Assembly: GCA_942492965.1 (NCBI GenBank)
Contig: OW818656.1
Span: 4,092,001-4,156,000 of the forward strand
Origin: Sphingosinicella sp942492965
GTDB taxonomy: Bacteria > Pseudomonadota > Alphaproteobacteria > Sphingomonadales > Sphingomonadaceae
Direction: 5' to 3'
Length of the DNA: 64,000 nt
Shown here: piece after piece, positions 1 to 8,869 of the stretch
Numbering within the stretch: position 1 is the first letter of the stretch
Layout of the letters: each line of letters starts with the position of its first letter
Translations under genes and position numbers: made by a program
The notes under the pieces: model-generated
Told to the model about the DNA's origin: nothing
Database searches by the model: none
What the model saw: the letters and a program-made list of their open reading frames with translations, nothing else

Positions 1-1473
1 GAACGCTATGTTTACGTCAGCCGCAGCGTCGATCCTGCCGTGCTCCAGTCCGCGCAGCGGGCGGAAGGGGCGATGAACGAGTATGACGCGCTGCTCGCGC
101 GCTCCAAGAGCCTGCAATGGCAGTTCAATCTCGCGCTGTTCGTGATTGCGCTGCTGATCCTTGCCGCCGCCATCCTTTCGGCGCTGTGGCTCGCCAACCG
201 GCTGGTGGCGCCGATCGGACGGCTTGTGCGCGCCGCCGAGAAGGTGGGGGCGGGCGACCTTGCCGCGCGCGTGCCCGTTCGCAACAGCCCGGACGAGGTC
301 GGCACGCTGGCGCGCACCTTCAACCGCATGACACGGCAATTGCAGGCGCAGACGAGCGCGCTTGTTGCCGCCAACGAACAGCTCGACGCGCGGCGTCAGT
401 TCACCGAAGCGGTGCTCTCCAGCGTCTCGGCGGGCGTGATCTCCATCGATGAAGAGGGGCATATCCGCCTCGTCAGCCATTCTGCCGCTGACCTCCTCGA
501 AATGACCGAAGAGGCGCTTGGCGGCATGACCATCGAGGAGGCGGTGCCCGAATTTTCGGGGCTTCTGGAAGAGACGCGCGCCTCCGGGCAGGCATCCGGT
601 CAGGTGCGCATCGCGCGCGGCAACGACGTGCAGACGCTGCTCGCGCGCATGGGCGGCGTTTCGGAGGGCAGCCAAGGCTATGTGATCACCTTCGACGACA
701 TCACGCAGCAGCTCGCCGACCAGCGGCGCGCGGCCTGGGCGGACGTGGCGCGGCGCATCGCGCACGAGATCAAGAACCCGCTGACGCCGATCCAGCTTTC
801 CGCCGAGCGCCTGCAGCGGCGCTACGGCAACAAGATCGAGGAGGGGGCGGACACGTTCCGCAGCCTGACCGAAACGATCGTGCGGCAGGTGGGCGATCTT
901 CGCCAGATGGTCGATGAGTTCTCGTCGTTCGCGCGGATGCCCAAGCCCGTGTTCAGGCCGGAATCGTTCCTCGACATCGCGCGGCAGGCGATATTCCTTC
1001 AGGAGGTCGCGCACAGCGATTTCGACTATGAGATGGATGTGGCTTCCGGATTGCCGGCATTCATTTGCGACCGCCGCCAGATCGCGCAGGCGCTCACCAA
1101 CCTCCTCAAGAACGCGGCCGAATCCGTCGCCGCGCGCTGCAAGGACGGCGACGTGCAGGGCCGCATCGCGCTCACCGCGCGCTTTACCGAGCCCGATACG
1201 CTCGTGGTGACGGTGACCGACAACGGCATCGGCCTTCCCGCGAGCCAGCGCGACCGGCTGACTGAGCCCTATGTGACGACGCGGGTGAAAGGCACGGGCC
1301 TCGGCCTCGCCATCGTCAAGAAAATCGTGGAGGAGCACGATGGCGTGCTCGATCTGCGTGACGTGGAGGGCGGCGGCGCCTCCGCGGTGATGAGTTTCGA
1401 TCTGGCCGCCCTGCAGGCCCATGTCTCGCAGGAACCGGGCGTTCCGGAAAAAGTCGCAGTTCAGCAAAGGTAG
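1..1473 (+). CDS. ntrY: Nitrogen regulation sensor histidine kinase NtrY (3' part only)
   Basis: The reading frame is open from base 1, so the start lies outside the window; about 490 C-terminal residues are present where the family is usually 700 or more. In order one sees a transmembrane segment (about 121-190), a HAMP linker, a PAS region (about 400-720), a HisKA H-box with motif RRIAHEIKNPLTP whose phospho-accepting His codon is at 763-765, and a HATPase domain with G-box GTGLGLAIVKKI near 1294-1330. In this family the kinase phosphorylates NtrX in response to nitrogen or redox state. The stop is 4 bases before the ntrX start, so the pair is co-transcribed. The missing N-terminal part would hold the sensing domain. 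Confidence 0.95.
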   Translation, partial: ERYVYVSRSVDPAVLQSAQRAEGAMNEYDALLARSKSLQWQFNLALFVIALLILAAAILSALWLANRLVAPIGRLVRAAEKVGAGDLAARVPVRNSPDEVGTLARTFNRMTRQLQAQTSALVAANEQLDARRQFTEAVLSSVSAGVISIDEEGHIRLVSHSAADLLEMTEEALGGMTIEEAVPEFSGLLEETRASGQASGQVRIARGNDVQTLLARMGGVSEGSQGYVITFDDITQQLADQRRAAWADVARRIAHEIKNPLTPIQLSAERLQRRYGNKIEEGADTFRSLTETIVRQVGDLRQMVDEFSSFARMPKPVFRPESFLDIARQAIFLQEVAHSDFDYEMDVASGLPAFICDRRQIAQALTNLLKNAAESVAARCKDGDVQGRIALTARFTEPDTLVVTVTDNGIGLPASQRDRLTEPYVTTRVKGTGLGLAIVKKIVEEHDGVLDLRDVEGGGASAVMSFDLAALQAHVSQEPGVPEKVAVQQR

Positions 1474-1477
1474 ATGT

Positions 1478-2881
1478 GTGGCGCTTGATATTCTGATCGT
1501 CGACGATGAAGCCGATATCCGGGAACTGATCGCAGGTGTCCTTGATGACGAGGGCTATGAAACGCGCACGGCGGGGGACAGCGACAGTGCGCTCGCCGCG
1601 CTCAGCGAACGGCTGCCGAGCCTGCTCGTGCTCGACATCTGGCTGCAGGGATCGAAGCTCGACGGGATCGAGCTCCTGGAGGTCGTGAAGCAGCGCAATC
1701 CGGGGCTTCCGGTCATCATGATCTCCGGCCACGGCAACGTGGAGACGGCGGTCGCGGCGATCAAGCGCGGAGCCTACGACTTCATCGAAAAGCCGTTTCA
1801 GGCGGACCAGCTGATCCACACCGTGGAGCGCGCGACCGAAGCGGAGCGCCTGCGCCGCGAGAACGAGGAACTCCGCACGCGCGCGGGCATCGAGGGCGAG
1901 CTCACCGGCTCCTCCGCCTTGATCAACGGGGTGCGCGCGACGCTGAAGCGCGTTGCCGCCACCGGCAGCCGCGTGCTGATCGACGGCCCGCCGGGCTCCG
2001 GGAAGGAAGTCGCCGCGCGCCTGCTGCATCAGTGGTCGCCGCGCGCGAACGGCGCGTTCGTGGTCGTCGCCGCCGCGCGCCTCCATCCGGACCGCTTCGA
2101 GGAGGAACTGTTCGGCGTCGAGGAGGACGGCCAGCCCGTGCGCATCGGCCTCTTCGAGCAGGCCCACGGCGGCACGCTGTTCCTCGACGAGGTCGCGGAC
2201 ATGCCGCTTGCGACACAGGCCCGCATCCTGCGCGTGCTCACCGAGCAGATGTTCCAGCGCGTGGGCGGGGCGCGCAGCGTGAAGGTCGATGTGCGCGTCG
2301 TCAGCAGCACCTCGCGCGATCTTGCAGGGGAAATCGCCGCCGGGCGCTTCCGCGAAGACCTGTTCTACCGCCTCAGCGTCGTGCCCGTGCACCTGCCGCC
2401 GCTTTCGGAGCGCCGCGAGGATATCGGGGAGCTTGCCGACTATTTCCTTGCCAAGCTCTCGGCGGAGCGCCGGATTCCGACGCCCCGGATGAGCGAGGAC
2501 GCGATGGCGGCGCTGCAGATGTACGACTGGCCGGGCAATGTCCGCCAGCTGCGGAACATCATCGAGCGCACGCTGATCCTGACGCCGCCCGAGCGGGCGC
2601 AGCGTGTCGAGGTGGACATGCTGCCGTCGGAGATCATCGCCGAACCGGCAAAATTGATGCCGAACGAGGCGGTGCGGTCGATTATGGGCACGCCGCTGCG
2701 CGAGGCGCGCGAATCCTTCGAACGCGAATATCTGCGCGTCCAAATTCGTCGTTTTTCGGGAAACATCTCGCGAACGGCGGTGTTTATCGGCATGGAACGC
2801 TCTGCGCTGCACCGAAAGCTGAAGGCGCTCGGGCTCTCCGATCCCGGAAAAGCAGACGAGGAAGTAAATTCCGACACTTGA
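1478..2881 (+). CDS. ntrX: Response regulator NtrX, AAA+ type without a GAFTGA loop
   Basis: This is the partner of NtrY: a receiver domain (residues about 1-115, acidic pair D9/D10, phospho-acceptor D53), an AAA+ domain (Walker A GPPGSGKE near 170, GTLFLDEVADMP near 232) and a C-terminal Fis-type helix-turn-helix. A GTG start at 1478 was chosen because AAAGG lies 7 bases upstream and the receiver domain begins at once; an in-frame ATG at 1421 would add unrelated residues inside ntrY. The sigma54-contact GAFTGA motif is absent between ELFGVE and the GTLFLDE segment, as reported for NtrX proteins, so it probably does not activate sigma54 promoters in the NtrC manner. Confidence 0.93.
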   Translation: MALDILIVDDEADIRELIAGVLDDEGYETRTAGDSDSALAALSERLPSLLVLDIWLQGSKLDGIELLEVVKQRNPGLPVIMISGHGNVETAVAAIKRGAYDFIEKPFQADQLIHTVERATEAERLRRENEELRTRAGIEGELTGSSALINGVRATLKRVAATGSRVLIDGPPGSGKEVAARLLHQWSPRANGAFVVVAAARLHPDRFEEELFGVEEDGQPVRIGLFEQAHGGTLFLDEVADMPLATQARILRVLTEQMFQRVGGARSVKVDVRVVSSTSRDLAGEIAAGRFREDLFYRLSVVPVHLPPLSERREDIGELADYFLAKLSAERRIPTPRMSEDAMAALQMYDWPGNVRQLRNIIERTLILTPPERAQRVEVDMLPSEIIAEPAKLMPNEAVRSIMGTPLREARESFEREYLRVQIRRFSGNISRTAVFIGMERSALHRKLKALGLSDPGKADEEVNSDT

Positions 2882-2906
2882 CGGGAAGCGCCTGACCCCC
2901 AAATAG
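2878..2906 (+). promoter_or_regulatory. Possible hfq promoter
   Basis: TTGACG (2878-2883) overlaps the ntrX stop and is followed after 17 bases by the A/T-rich hexamer AAATAG (2901-2906). The -35 match is good and the -10 match is poor, so this is only a candidate for hfq transcription independent of ntrYX. Confidence 0.3.
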
Positions 2907-2958
2907 TGTGCCCGCGCCTACGGCAATCGGGCGCAGTGTAAAAGGATTCGAGGGGGAC

Positions 2959-3207
2959 ATGGCAGACAAGGCCAATAACTTGCAGGACGTGTTCCTGAAC
3001 GCGGTCCGTAAGAGCAAGACGCCGGTGACGATGTTTCTCGTAAACGGCGTAAAATTGCAGGGTGTCATCACCTGGTTCGATAATTTTTCGGTTCTGCTTC
3101 GTCGTGACGGTCATTCGCAGCTCGTTTACAAGCACGCGATTTCCACGATCATGCCGGCAAGCCCCGTTCAATTGTTTGAGCCCGAGAAAGACGGCGACGA
3201 CGATTGA
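2959..3207 (+). CDS. hfq: RNA chaperone Hfq
   Basis: An 82-residue Sm-like protein that forms a hexamer and pairs small RNAs with mRNAs. The Sm1 region with FLVNGVKLQG and the Sm2 signature YKHAISTI are intact, and the C-tail is short and acidic (EPEKDGDDD), typical of alphaproteobacteria. The ATG at 2959 is preferred over an in-frame upstream start at 2908 because GAGGGGG lies just before it and the protein then begins like other Hfq proteins. The stop overlaps the start of hflX, which is the common Hfq neighbour. Confidence 0.97.
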   Translation: MADKANNLQDVFLNAVRKSKTPVTMFLVNGVKLQGVITWFDNFSVLLRRDGHSQLVYKHAISTIMPASPVQLFEPEKDGDDD

Positions 3208-4568
3208 CCGACCCTGACGCCGGAACGCCGCCGCAATCCGGGGGCAGACGGCGTAAGCAGTTCCACAGCTTCGGAGCGCACGACGACGTGCGCGGCGTCA
3301 GCGTGGGCACGAAGGCGCTTGTCATCGTGCCCGATATCGTGCGCCGCGACGCCGCCGTGCGCCGCGATGCCGAAGCGCGGCTTCAGGAAGCGAAGAGCCT
3401 TGCCGGCGCGATCACGCTCGACGTGGTTGCGACGCGCATCCTGCGTGTCCGCGATCCACGCCCCGCCACGCTGATCGGCGCGGGGCAGGTGGAAGCCATT
3501 GCCGAACTTGCCAAGGAAACCGGCGCGGAACTCATCGTCGTTGATGGTGCGCTCTCGCCGCTGCAGCAGCGCAACCTCGAAACTGGCACGGGCACCAAGG
3601 TGATCGACCGAACCGGGCTCATCCTCGAAATCTTCGGGGAGAGGGCGGCGACGCGGGAAGGGCGGCTTCAGGTGGAGCTTGCCCACCTCGGCTATCAGGC
3701 GAGCCGGCTCGTGCGATCGTGGACCCATCTCGAGCGCCAGCGCGGCGGCTTCGGCTTCCTCGGCGGCCCCGGCGAGACGCAGATCGAAACCGACCGCCGC
3801 CTGATCCGCGAACGCATGGCGCGGCTGCGCAAGGACCTCGGCGAGGTCACCCGCACGCGCGGACTGCAGCGCCGCCAGCGCAAGAAGGCGCCGTATCCGG
3901 TGATCGCGCTCGTCGGCTATACGAACGCCGGAAAGTCCACGCTTTTCAATCGTTTGACCGGCGCTTCGGTGATGGCGAAAGACCTGCTGTTCGCAACGCT
4001 CGACCCCACGATGCGGGCGATCGCGCTGCCCGGCATCGACAAGGCGATCCTCTCCGACACCGTCGGTTTCGTCTCCGAGCTGCCGACGATGCTCGTCGCG
4101 GCGTTCCGCGCCACGCTCGAGGAGGTGCTCGACGCAGACATCATCGTCCACGTCCGGGACATCGCGCACCCGGAAACCGAAGCGCAGAAGCGTGACGTCA
4201 TCGACGTGCTCACCGAACTCGGCGTGGATCCAGACGGTGGCCGACCGATCATCGAGGCGCTCAACAAGGCGGACCTGCTCGACGCGGAAGCGCGCAAGGC
4301 CGCGCTCGAACAGGCTGCCGCACCCAATAATGTGCTGCTTTCGGCGGTGAGCGGGGAAGGGGTGGACGACCTCCGCAGGCTCATCTCCGACACGCTGCTG
4401 CGCGATGCGCGCGTTCACAGCTTTGTCGTTGGCGCCGGCGACGGCAAGCGGCTGGCGTGGCTGGAAAACAATGGCCTGGTGCTGAAGCGGCGCGCGAAGG
4501 GCGAGACCGTGGAACTGCAGGTGCGGATCAGCGACGAAGACAGGTCCCGTTTTCTGGCGCTTCCCTAA
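3204..4568 (+). CDS. hflX: GTPase HflX
   Basis: A ribosome-associated GTPase that helps rescue or split stalled 70S ribosomes in this family. The 454-residue protein has the HflX N-terminal domain, the linker signature FGFLGGPGETQIETDRR, and the G domain with G1 GYTNAGKST (residue about 238) and G3 DTVGFVSELP. The start appears to be TTG at 3204, sharing bases with the hfq TGA stop, so translation may be coupled; no strong Shine-Dalgarno sequence is seen and a start slightly downstream is possible. The 3' end overlaps the convergent mazG stop. Confidence 0.93.
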   Translation: MTDPDAGTPPQSGGRRRKQFHSFGAHDDVRGVSVGTKALVIVPDIVRRDAAVRRDAEARLQEAKSLAGAITLDVVATRILRVRDPRPATLIGAGQVEAIAELAKETGAELIVVDGALSPLQQRNLETGTGTKVIDRTGLILEIFGERAATREGRLQVELAHLGYQASRLVRSWTHLERQRGGFGFLGGPGETQIETDRRLIRERMARLRKDLGEVTRTRGLQRRQRKKAPYPVIALVGYTNAGKSTLFNRLTGASVMAKDLLFATLDPTMRAIALPGIDKAILSDTVGFVSELPTMLVAAFRATLEEVLDADIIVHVRDIAHPETEAQKRDVIDVLTELGVDPDGGRPIIEALNKADLLDAEARKAALEQAAAPNNVLLSAVSGEGVDDLRRLISDTLLRDARVHSFVVGAGDGKRLAWLENNGLVLKRRAKGETVELQVRISDEDRSRFLALP

Positions 4569-5332
4569 CGCTCCGACGCCTTGACCCGCTGCCACAGTGT
4601 TTCGAGGGCATCGATATCCATATCGGACAACGACCTGCCTGCCATCGCTTCCACGGCATTGAAGCGACGTTCGAACTTGGCATTGGCCGTGCGCAGTGCC
4701 TCTTCGGCGTCGATGCCGAGGTGCCGCGCGTAATTGACCACCGCGAACAGCAGATCGCCGACCTCGCCGGCGCGCGAGGCATCGTCGGCCGCCTCGACCT
4801 CGGCGAGTTCCTCGTCGATCTTGGCGCGCGGGCCTGAGGCGTCAGGCCAGTCGAAGCCGACACGCGCCGCGCGGCGCTGCAACTTCTGCGCACGCATCAG
4901 TGCGGGGAGGCCGAGCGCCACACCGGCAAGCGCGCCCTGATCGCCGCGCTCGCGGGCCTTCTGCTCCTCCCACGCCGCCGTCTGGGCGTTTGCATCCGCG
5001 ATGCTGGCATCACCGAATACGTGCGGGTGGCGGCGGATCATCTTGTCCGCAATCGCGGAGGTGACGTCAGCCAGCGCGAAATGCCCGGTCTCGGTCGCCA
5101 TCTGGGAATGGTAAACGACCTGAAGCAGGAGGTCGCCAAGCTCGCCCTTGAGATCGACCATGTCGCCGCGCGCAATGGCATCGGCGACTTCATAGGCTTC
5201 CTCGATCGTGTACGGTGCGATGGACGCGAAATTCTGCTCGATATCCCACGGGCAGCCGCTCGCCGGATCACGCAGCGCGCGCATGACGTCAGCGAGACGG
5301 GCGTAGGCTTCGGCGGCGGTTTCCTTGCTCAT
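4565..5332 (-). CDS. mazG: Nucleoside triphosphate pyrophosphohydrolase MazG
   Basis: The 255-residue protein hydrolyses NTPs to NMP and pyrophosphate, cleaning the nucleotide pool. Two all-alpha MazG repeats are visible: the first with CPWD followed by the acidic metal-binding helix TIEEAYEVADAI, the second around KIDEELAEVEAA. Length fits full two-domain MazG. It is convergent with hflX, with the stop codons overlapping by 3 bases. No partner gene is adjacent upstream. Confidence 0.93.
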   Translation of the reverse strand: MSKETAAEAYARLADVMRALRDPASGCPWDIEQNFASIAPYTIEEAYEVADAIARGDMVDLKGELGDLLLQVVYHSQMATETGHFALADVTSAIADKMIRRHPHVFGDASIADANAQTAAWEEQKARERGDQGALAGVALGLPALMRAQKLQRRAARVGFDWPDASGPRAKIDEELAEVEAADDASRAGEVGDLLFAVVNYARHLGIDAEEALRTANAKFERRFNAVEAMAGRSLSDMDIDALETLWQRVKASER

Positions 5333-5418
5333 GGAAGCCGGCGTAATGGCAGGAGGGGATTCGGAAAAGAGCGTTGATACGCCCTGTCAGTTGCAACGAT
5401 AATATATATTATGTTAAA

Positions 5419-5829
5419 TCAACTGTCGCGATTTGCCGCCATTCGGGCCATCCCCCCGGCCATTTTCCCGAATGCGTCGTTCATGCGGGTCGCGAGGTCG
5501 GCGTCGATATCGCTTTCGGAAAGCGCGCGTGACATTGCGTCCGTCCACTGCTGCGATGTCTCTGCGCTGATCGGCAGCGCGGCGTGCGCCGACATCACGC
5601 AGACGCCAACGTTCTCTTCGAACCAGTCGCGCGGTCCGCCGAGCCAGCCCGTGAGGAATCCTGCAAGTGATCGCCGCATCGGCGCCAGATCCGGCGCGTG
5701 CATCGCGCGCAGCGCCGCATACTCGGGCTCGCTCTCCATGAGATCGTAGAAACGGTCGACGAAGCGCCTGACGGCGGCTTCTCCGCCAAGGCTGTCGTAT
5801 GGTGTCGTGCTCGTGCCGGATTCGCTCAT
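5419..5829 (-). CDS. Group II truncated hemoglobin
   Basis: A 136-residue 2-on-2 globin that binds heme and O2 or NO. The family pattern LGGEAAVRRFVDRFYDLM, FLTGWLGGP and the segment with the proximal histidine (MSAHAALPI) are present. The ATG at 5829 was chosen because globin similarity begins right after it; there is no clear Shine-Dalgarno sequence, and a TTG four codons upstream with AAAGG before it is the alternative. A perfect TTGAT-N4-ATCAA palindrome lies 35 bases upstream, pointing to FNR/DNR/FixK-type control by low oxygen or NO. The gene stands alone between mazG and the divergent phospholipase gene. Confidence 0.9.
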   Translation of the reverse strand: MSESGTSTTPYDSLGGEAAVRRFVDRFYDLMESEPEYAALRAMHAPDLAPMRRSLAGFLTGWLGGPRDWFEENVGVCVMSAHAALPISAETSQQWTDAMSRALSESDIDADLATRMNDAFGKMAGGMARMAANRDS

Positions 5830-5863
5830 GAAACCGATCAACCGGGCCTTTGACGAACCTTCC

Positions 5864-5877
5864 TTGATCCAGATCAA
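5864..5877. promoter_or_regulatory. FNR/FixK/DNR-type operator
   Basis: TTGAT (5864-5868), CCAG, ATCAA (5873-5877) is a perfect match to the CRP/FNR-family consensus TTGAT-N4-ATCAA. It sits in the 153-base gap between the leftward globin gene and the rightward phospholipase D gene. Its centre (5870.5) would be at -41.5, the classic class II activator position, if transcription began exactly at the A of the globin ATG (5829). The site is symmetric and could also act on the phospholipase gene, but the distance there is over 100 bases. Confidence 0.7.
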
Positions 5878-5982
5878 GTTCCTGTGTTTACCGCCACGAA
5901 TGCGGGAGCCGAACGCCCGGTTTTGCGTTAACGGTGCGGTTCCACGAATGTACGGGGCGACCGGAACGTAGCCGGAGAACAA

Positions 5983-7497
5983 ATGGTAAACGAAGAGCAG
6001 GGCGGTGACGCTCCCCTCGCCCCGATCCTTGAGGCCGGGCGCAATTGCTGGCGTATCGAACGGTCGGCGCGTGCGGCAGCGGTCGTCGATGCCGCCGACT
6101 ACTATCATTACGTGCGTGAAGCGATGATCGCAGCGCGGCGGCGCATCCTCATCATCGGCTGGGACTTCGACACGCGCATCACGCTGGAGCCCGACGAGAA
6201 CGGCCAGGGCGAGAGCCTGGGCCATTTCTTCCTGCGGCTGGCGCGCGAGAACCCGGCGCGCCAGATCGACATCCTGAAATGGAGCTTCGGCGCGCTGAAG
6301 CAGTTCTTGCGGCCGCGTGCGGCGTGGATGCTGCTGCGCTGGCAACTGACGCGTGCGATCGATTTCCGCTTCGACAGCTTCCACCCCATCGGGTGCAGCC
6401 ACCACCAGAAGATCGTGGTGATCGACGAGCGCTTCGCGGTGTGCGGCGGCATCGACATCTCATGCGCGCGCTGGGACACCAATGCTCATGCGGACGACGA
6501 CGCGCGGCGCAAGCTGCCGGACGGCAAGCCTTATGGCCCGTGGCATGACGTCACCATGATGCTGGACGGCGATGCGGCGCGCGCGCTTGCCGACCTTGGC
6601 CGCGACCGCTGGCAGCACGCGACGCGCCACGACCTCCCGCCGGTGGAGGACGATCACGACCACTGGCCGATCGATGCGGCAGTGGACTTCCGCGACGTCG
6701 ACATCGCCATTGCACGGACGCGCGCCGCATGGCGTGACTGCGACGAGGTCCGCGAGATCGAAGCGCTGTGGCTGGACATGATCGCGACCGCGCAGCGCTT
6801 TATCTATATCGAGAACCAGTATCTGACCTCGGGCAAGATCGCCGCCGCCATCGCCGTGCGTATGGCCGAGGACGACCCGCCGGAAATCGTGGTGGTGACG
6901 CCCCGCGCGGCGGACGGCTGGCTGGAGCAGAAGGCGATGGATGCAGCGCGCATTCAGCTGGCGCGCGCTATCGCCGAGGCCGACAGGCACCATCGTTTCC
7001 GCATCTATGTGCCCGTCACCAAAGGCGGTGCAGACATCTATGTCCACGCCAAGGTCGCGATCGTCGACGACCGGCTGCTCAAGATCGGATCGGCGAATCT
7101 CAACAACCGCTCGATGGGACTCGACAGCGAGTGTGACGTCATTATCGATGCCGCCCTCCCCGCCAACGCCGGGACGCCTGCGGCGATCGCAGCGCTGCGC
7201 ACCAGGCTGATCGCCGAGCATCTGGACGTGACGCCCGACGCGTTCGACGCACGGTTCAAGGCGACGGGTTCGCTCGTTGATTCCATTGAGGCGCTACGCG
7301 GCGCCGGCAAGACGCTCGAGCCGCTCGACCTCGAAAAGCCGGGGCCGCTCGATCAGTTCATTGCCGATAACGAACTGCTCGACCCCGAGAAGGCGGAGGG
7401 CTTTTTCGAACCGCTGCACAAACGCGGCCTGCGGGTACGCTGGCGGGAGGGTATGGCGCGGCTAAGGGCGCGCCGCCAGCGGAGGCGCAGAAGGTGA
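5983..7497 (+). CDS. Phospholipase D family phosphodiesterase
   Basis: The 504-residue protein carries two HKD catalytic motifs, HHQKIVVIDE at residue about 140 and VHAKVAIVDD at about 355, so one chain forms a complete active site. The reaction expected is hydrolysis or transfer of a phosphatidyl group. No signal peptide is seen; the N-terminus is hydrophilic. The second half has the family blocks IENQYLTS and SANLNNRSMGLDSE. The very basic tail (residues about 480-504) may touch membrane or nucleic acid. Which phospholipid it acts on cannot be read from the sequence. Confidence 0.85.
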   Translation: MVNEEQGGDAPLAPILEAGRNCWRIERSARAAAVVDAADYYHYVREAMIAARRRILIIGWDFDTRITLEPDENGQGESLGHFFLRLARENPARQIDILKWSFGALKQFLRPRAAWMLLRWQLTRAIDFRFDSFHPIGCSHHQKIVVIDERFAVCGGIDISCARWDTNAHADDDARRKLPDGKPYGPWHDVTMMLDGDAARALADLGRDRWQHATRHDLPPVEDDHDHWPIDAAVDFRDVDIAIARTRAAWRDCDEVREIEALWLDMIATAQRFIYIENQYLTSGKIAAAIAVRMAEDDPPEIVVVTPRAADGWLEQKAMDAARIQLARAIAEADRHHRFRIYVPVTKGGADIYVHAKVAIVDDRLLKIGSANLNNRSMGLDSECDVIIDAALPANAGTPAAIAALRTRLIAEHLDVTPDAFDARFKATGSLVDSIEALRGAGKTLEPLDLEKPGPLDQFIADNELLDPEKAEGFFEPLHKRGLRVRWREGMARLRARRQRRRRR

Positions 7498-7506
7498 CGG
7501 CGCGCC

Positions 7507-8100
7507 TCAGGGGCGCAGGATCAGCGTGTCGCCCTCGACGCGCCAGCTCTTCAGCGTGCGCAGGAAGCGCATCCCGAGGAGGTTCGTGCCGAGCGCGCCT
7601 TCATTGACGCTGGCGGGCATGTCGCGCAGCGTGATGTCCCCGATCGTGAGCTCCCCGAGCCGGACGCCGGCGGTGCGGACACTGCCGTTCGCGGTTTCGG
7701 CCATGCCGTCGAAGCGGAGCGTATCGGGGCTGAACCCGGCGCGCGCGGCGGTTTCTATGGTGAGCACGATGTCGGTGGCGCCGGTATCCACCATGAAGAG
7801 CGCGCTCTCGCCATTGATCGTGCCGCGCACATAGAAGTGCCCGTCCTCGCGCGCGCTGAGCAGCATCTCCTCGCCTTCCGTGCGCGGGCTAGCGGGATCG
7901 AGCGCGCCGCGGATCGCGGGCCACTGCGTGACGAGGAAAATGAGGCCGCCGAAGATCAGCACCCACGACAGCGCCATTTTCAGCGTTCTCGCCGCGCCGA
8001 CTTCGCGGAGGCGCGGGACGAGGCTCATCAGGATGAGGACGGCAAAGCCCACTGAGCTGATGAGCGCAGCCTTCTCGCCCGAGCTCAGCGCTTCGAACAT
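7507..8100 (-). CDS. Membrane-anchored retropepsin-like aspartic protease (TIGR02281 type)
   Basis: The 197-residue protein has two hydrophobic segments (about residues 12-28 and 43-60) followed by a single-lobe pepsin fold with the catalytic triplet D105-T-G in FMVDTGATDIVL. A single lobe means it must dimerise. It is the last gene of a leftward run, four bases after the MBL-fold gene. The family is widespread next to tatD/metG in alphaproteobacteria; its substrate is not known to me. Confidence 0.83.
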   Translation of the reverse strand: MFEALSSGEKAALISSVGFAVLILMSLVPRLREVGAARTLKMALSWVLIFGGLIFLVTQWPAIRGALDPASPRTEGEEMLLSAREDGHFYVRGTINGESALFMVDTGATDIVLTIETAARAGFSPDTLRFDGMAETANGSVRTAGVRLGELTIGDITLRDMPASVNEGALGTNLLGMRFLRTLKSWRVEGDTLILRP

Positions 8101-8104
8101 GCGC

Positions 8105-8869
8105 CTAAAGCTCCACCGTCAGCATATCGTATCCGGGCTCGACACCCGGCGGCATGCTCTTGGCAAGGGTGGCATAATCCATGGAATTATCCATGTGCGT
8201 GAGGATCGCGCGGCGCGGACGCAGGCGCGCGATCCAAGACAATGTGCGATCGAGATGGCTGTGCGTTGGGTGCGGCTTGCGGCGGAGCGCATCGACGATC
8301 CACAGGTCGACGCCCTTCACGGCATTGTCGGCGGAGAGCGTCAGGTCGCTGATGTCGGTCGAATAGGCCATCGAATGCCCGGCGTGATCGACGCGGAAGC
8401 CGGTGGAACGGATTGGGCCGTGGACCTGCTCGAACGGCGTCACCGTCATCGGGCCCACGGTGAACTTCGCGCCGAGTTCGTGCGCCACGCAGCTCGGCGG
8501 ATAACCGAGCCCGCCCGAGAATATATAGTCGAAGCGCGCCTTGAGGACACGCCATGTATCCGCCGTCGCATAGCAGTCGACGGGTTTGCGCATGATATGA
8601 AAAATCTGGCGCAAGTCGTCGATACCATGGGAATGGTCGGCGTGATCGTGCGTGTAGAGCACGGCGTCGACGCGCGCGACGTTGGCGCTGAGGAGCTGCT
8701 CGCGAAGATCCGGGCTCGTATCCATGATGATGACGTGGCCCTCGGCCTCGACCATCACGGAGACGCGGCGGCGGCGGTTCTTCGGCTCATTCGGATCGCA
8801 GGCGCCCCAATCGTTGCCGATGCGGGGTACGCCGCTCGACGTGCCGCTTCCAAGGACGGTGACCTTCAC
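8105..8869 (-). CDS. MBL-fold metallohydrolase (PhnP-like)
   Basis: The 254-residue protein shows the metallo-beta-lactamase zinc motif H74-D-H76-A-D78-H79, plus later metal ligands in YSTDISD and near the C-terminus LTHMD. The N-terminal GSGTSSGVPRIG segment is typical of the PhnP/RNase Z-related branch that cleaves phosphodiesters such as cyclic phosphates. The start ATG overlaps the tatD stop, so the two are translationally coupled, as is common in alphaproteobacteria. The exact substrate is unresolved. Confidence 0.88.
   Translation of the reverse strand: MKVTVLGSGTSSGVPRIGNDWGACDPNEPKNRRRRVSVMVEAEGHVIIMDTSPDLREQLLSANVARVDAVLYTHDHADHSHGIDDLRQIFHIMRKPVDCYATADTWRVLKARFDYIFSGGLGYPPSCVAHELGAKFTVGPMTVTPFEQVHGPIRSTGFRVDHAGHSMAYSTDISDLTLSADNAVKGVDLWIVDALRRKPHPTHSHLDRTLSWIARLRPRRAILTHMDNSMDYATLAKSMPPGVEPGYDMLTVEL

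Noticed and set aside
1316..2902. A 528-codon minus-strand frame opposite ntrX
   Set aside because: It is a shadow of ntrX; no family motif and rich in Arg/His/Ala as expected of antisense GC-rich frames.
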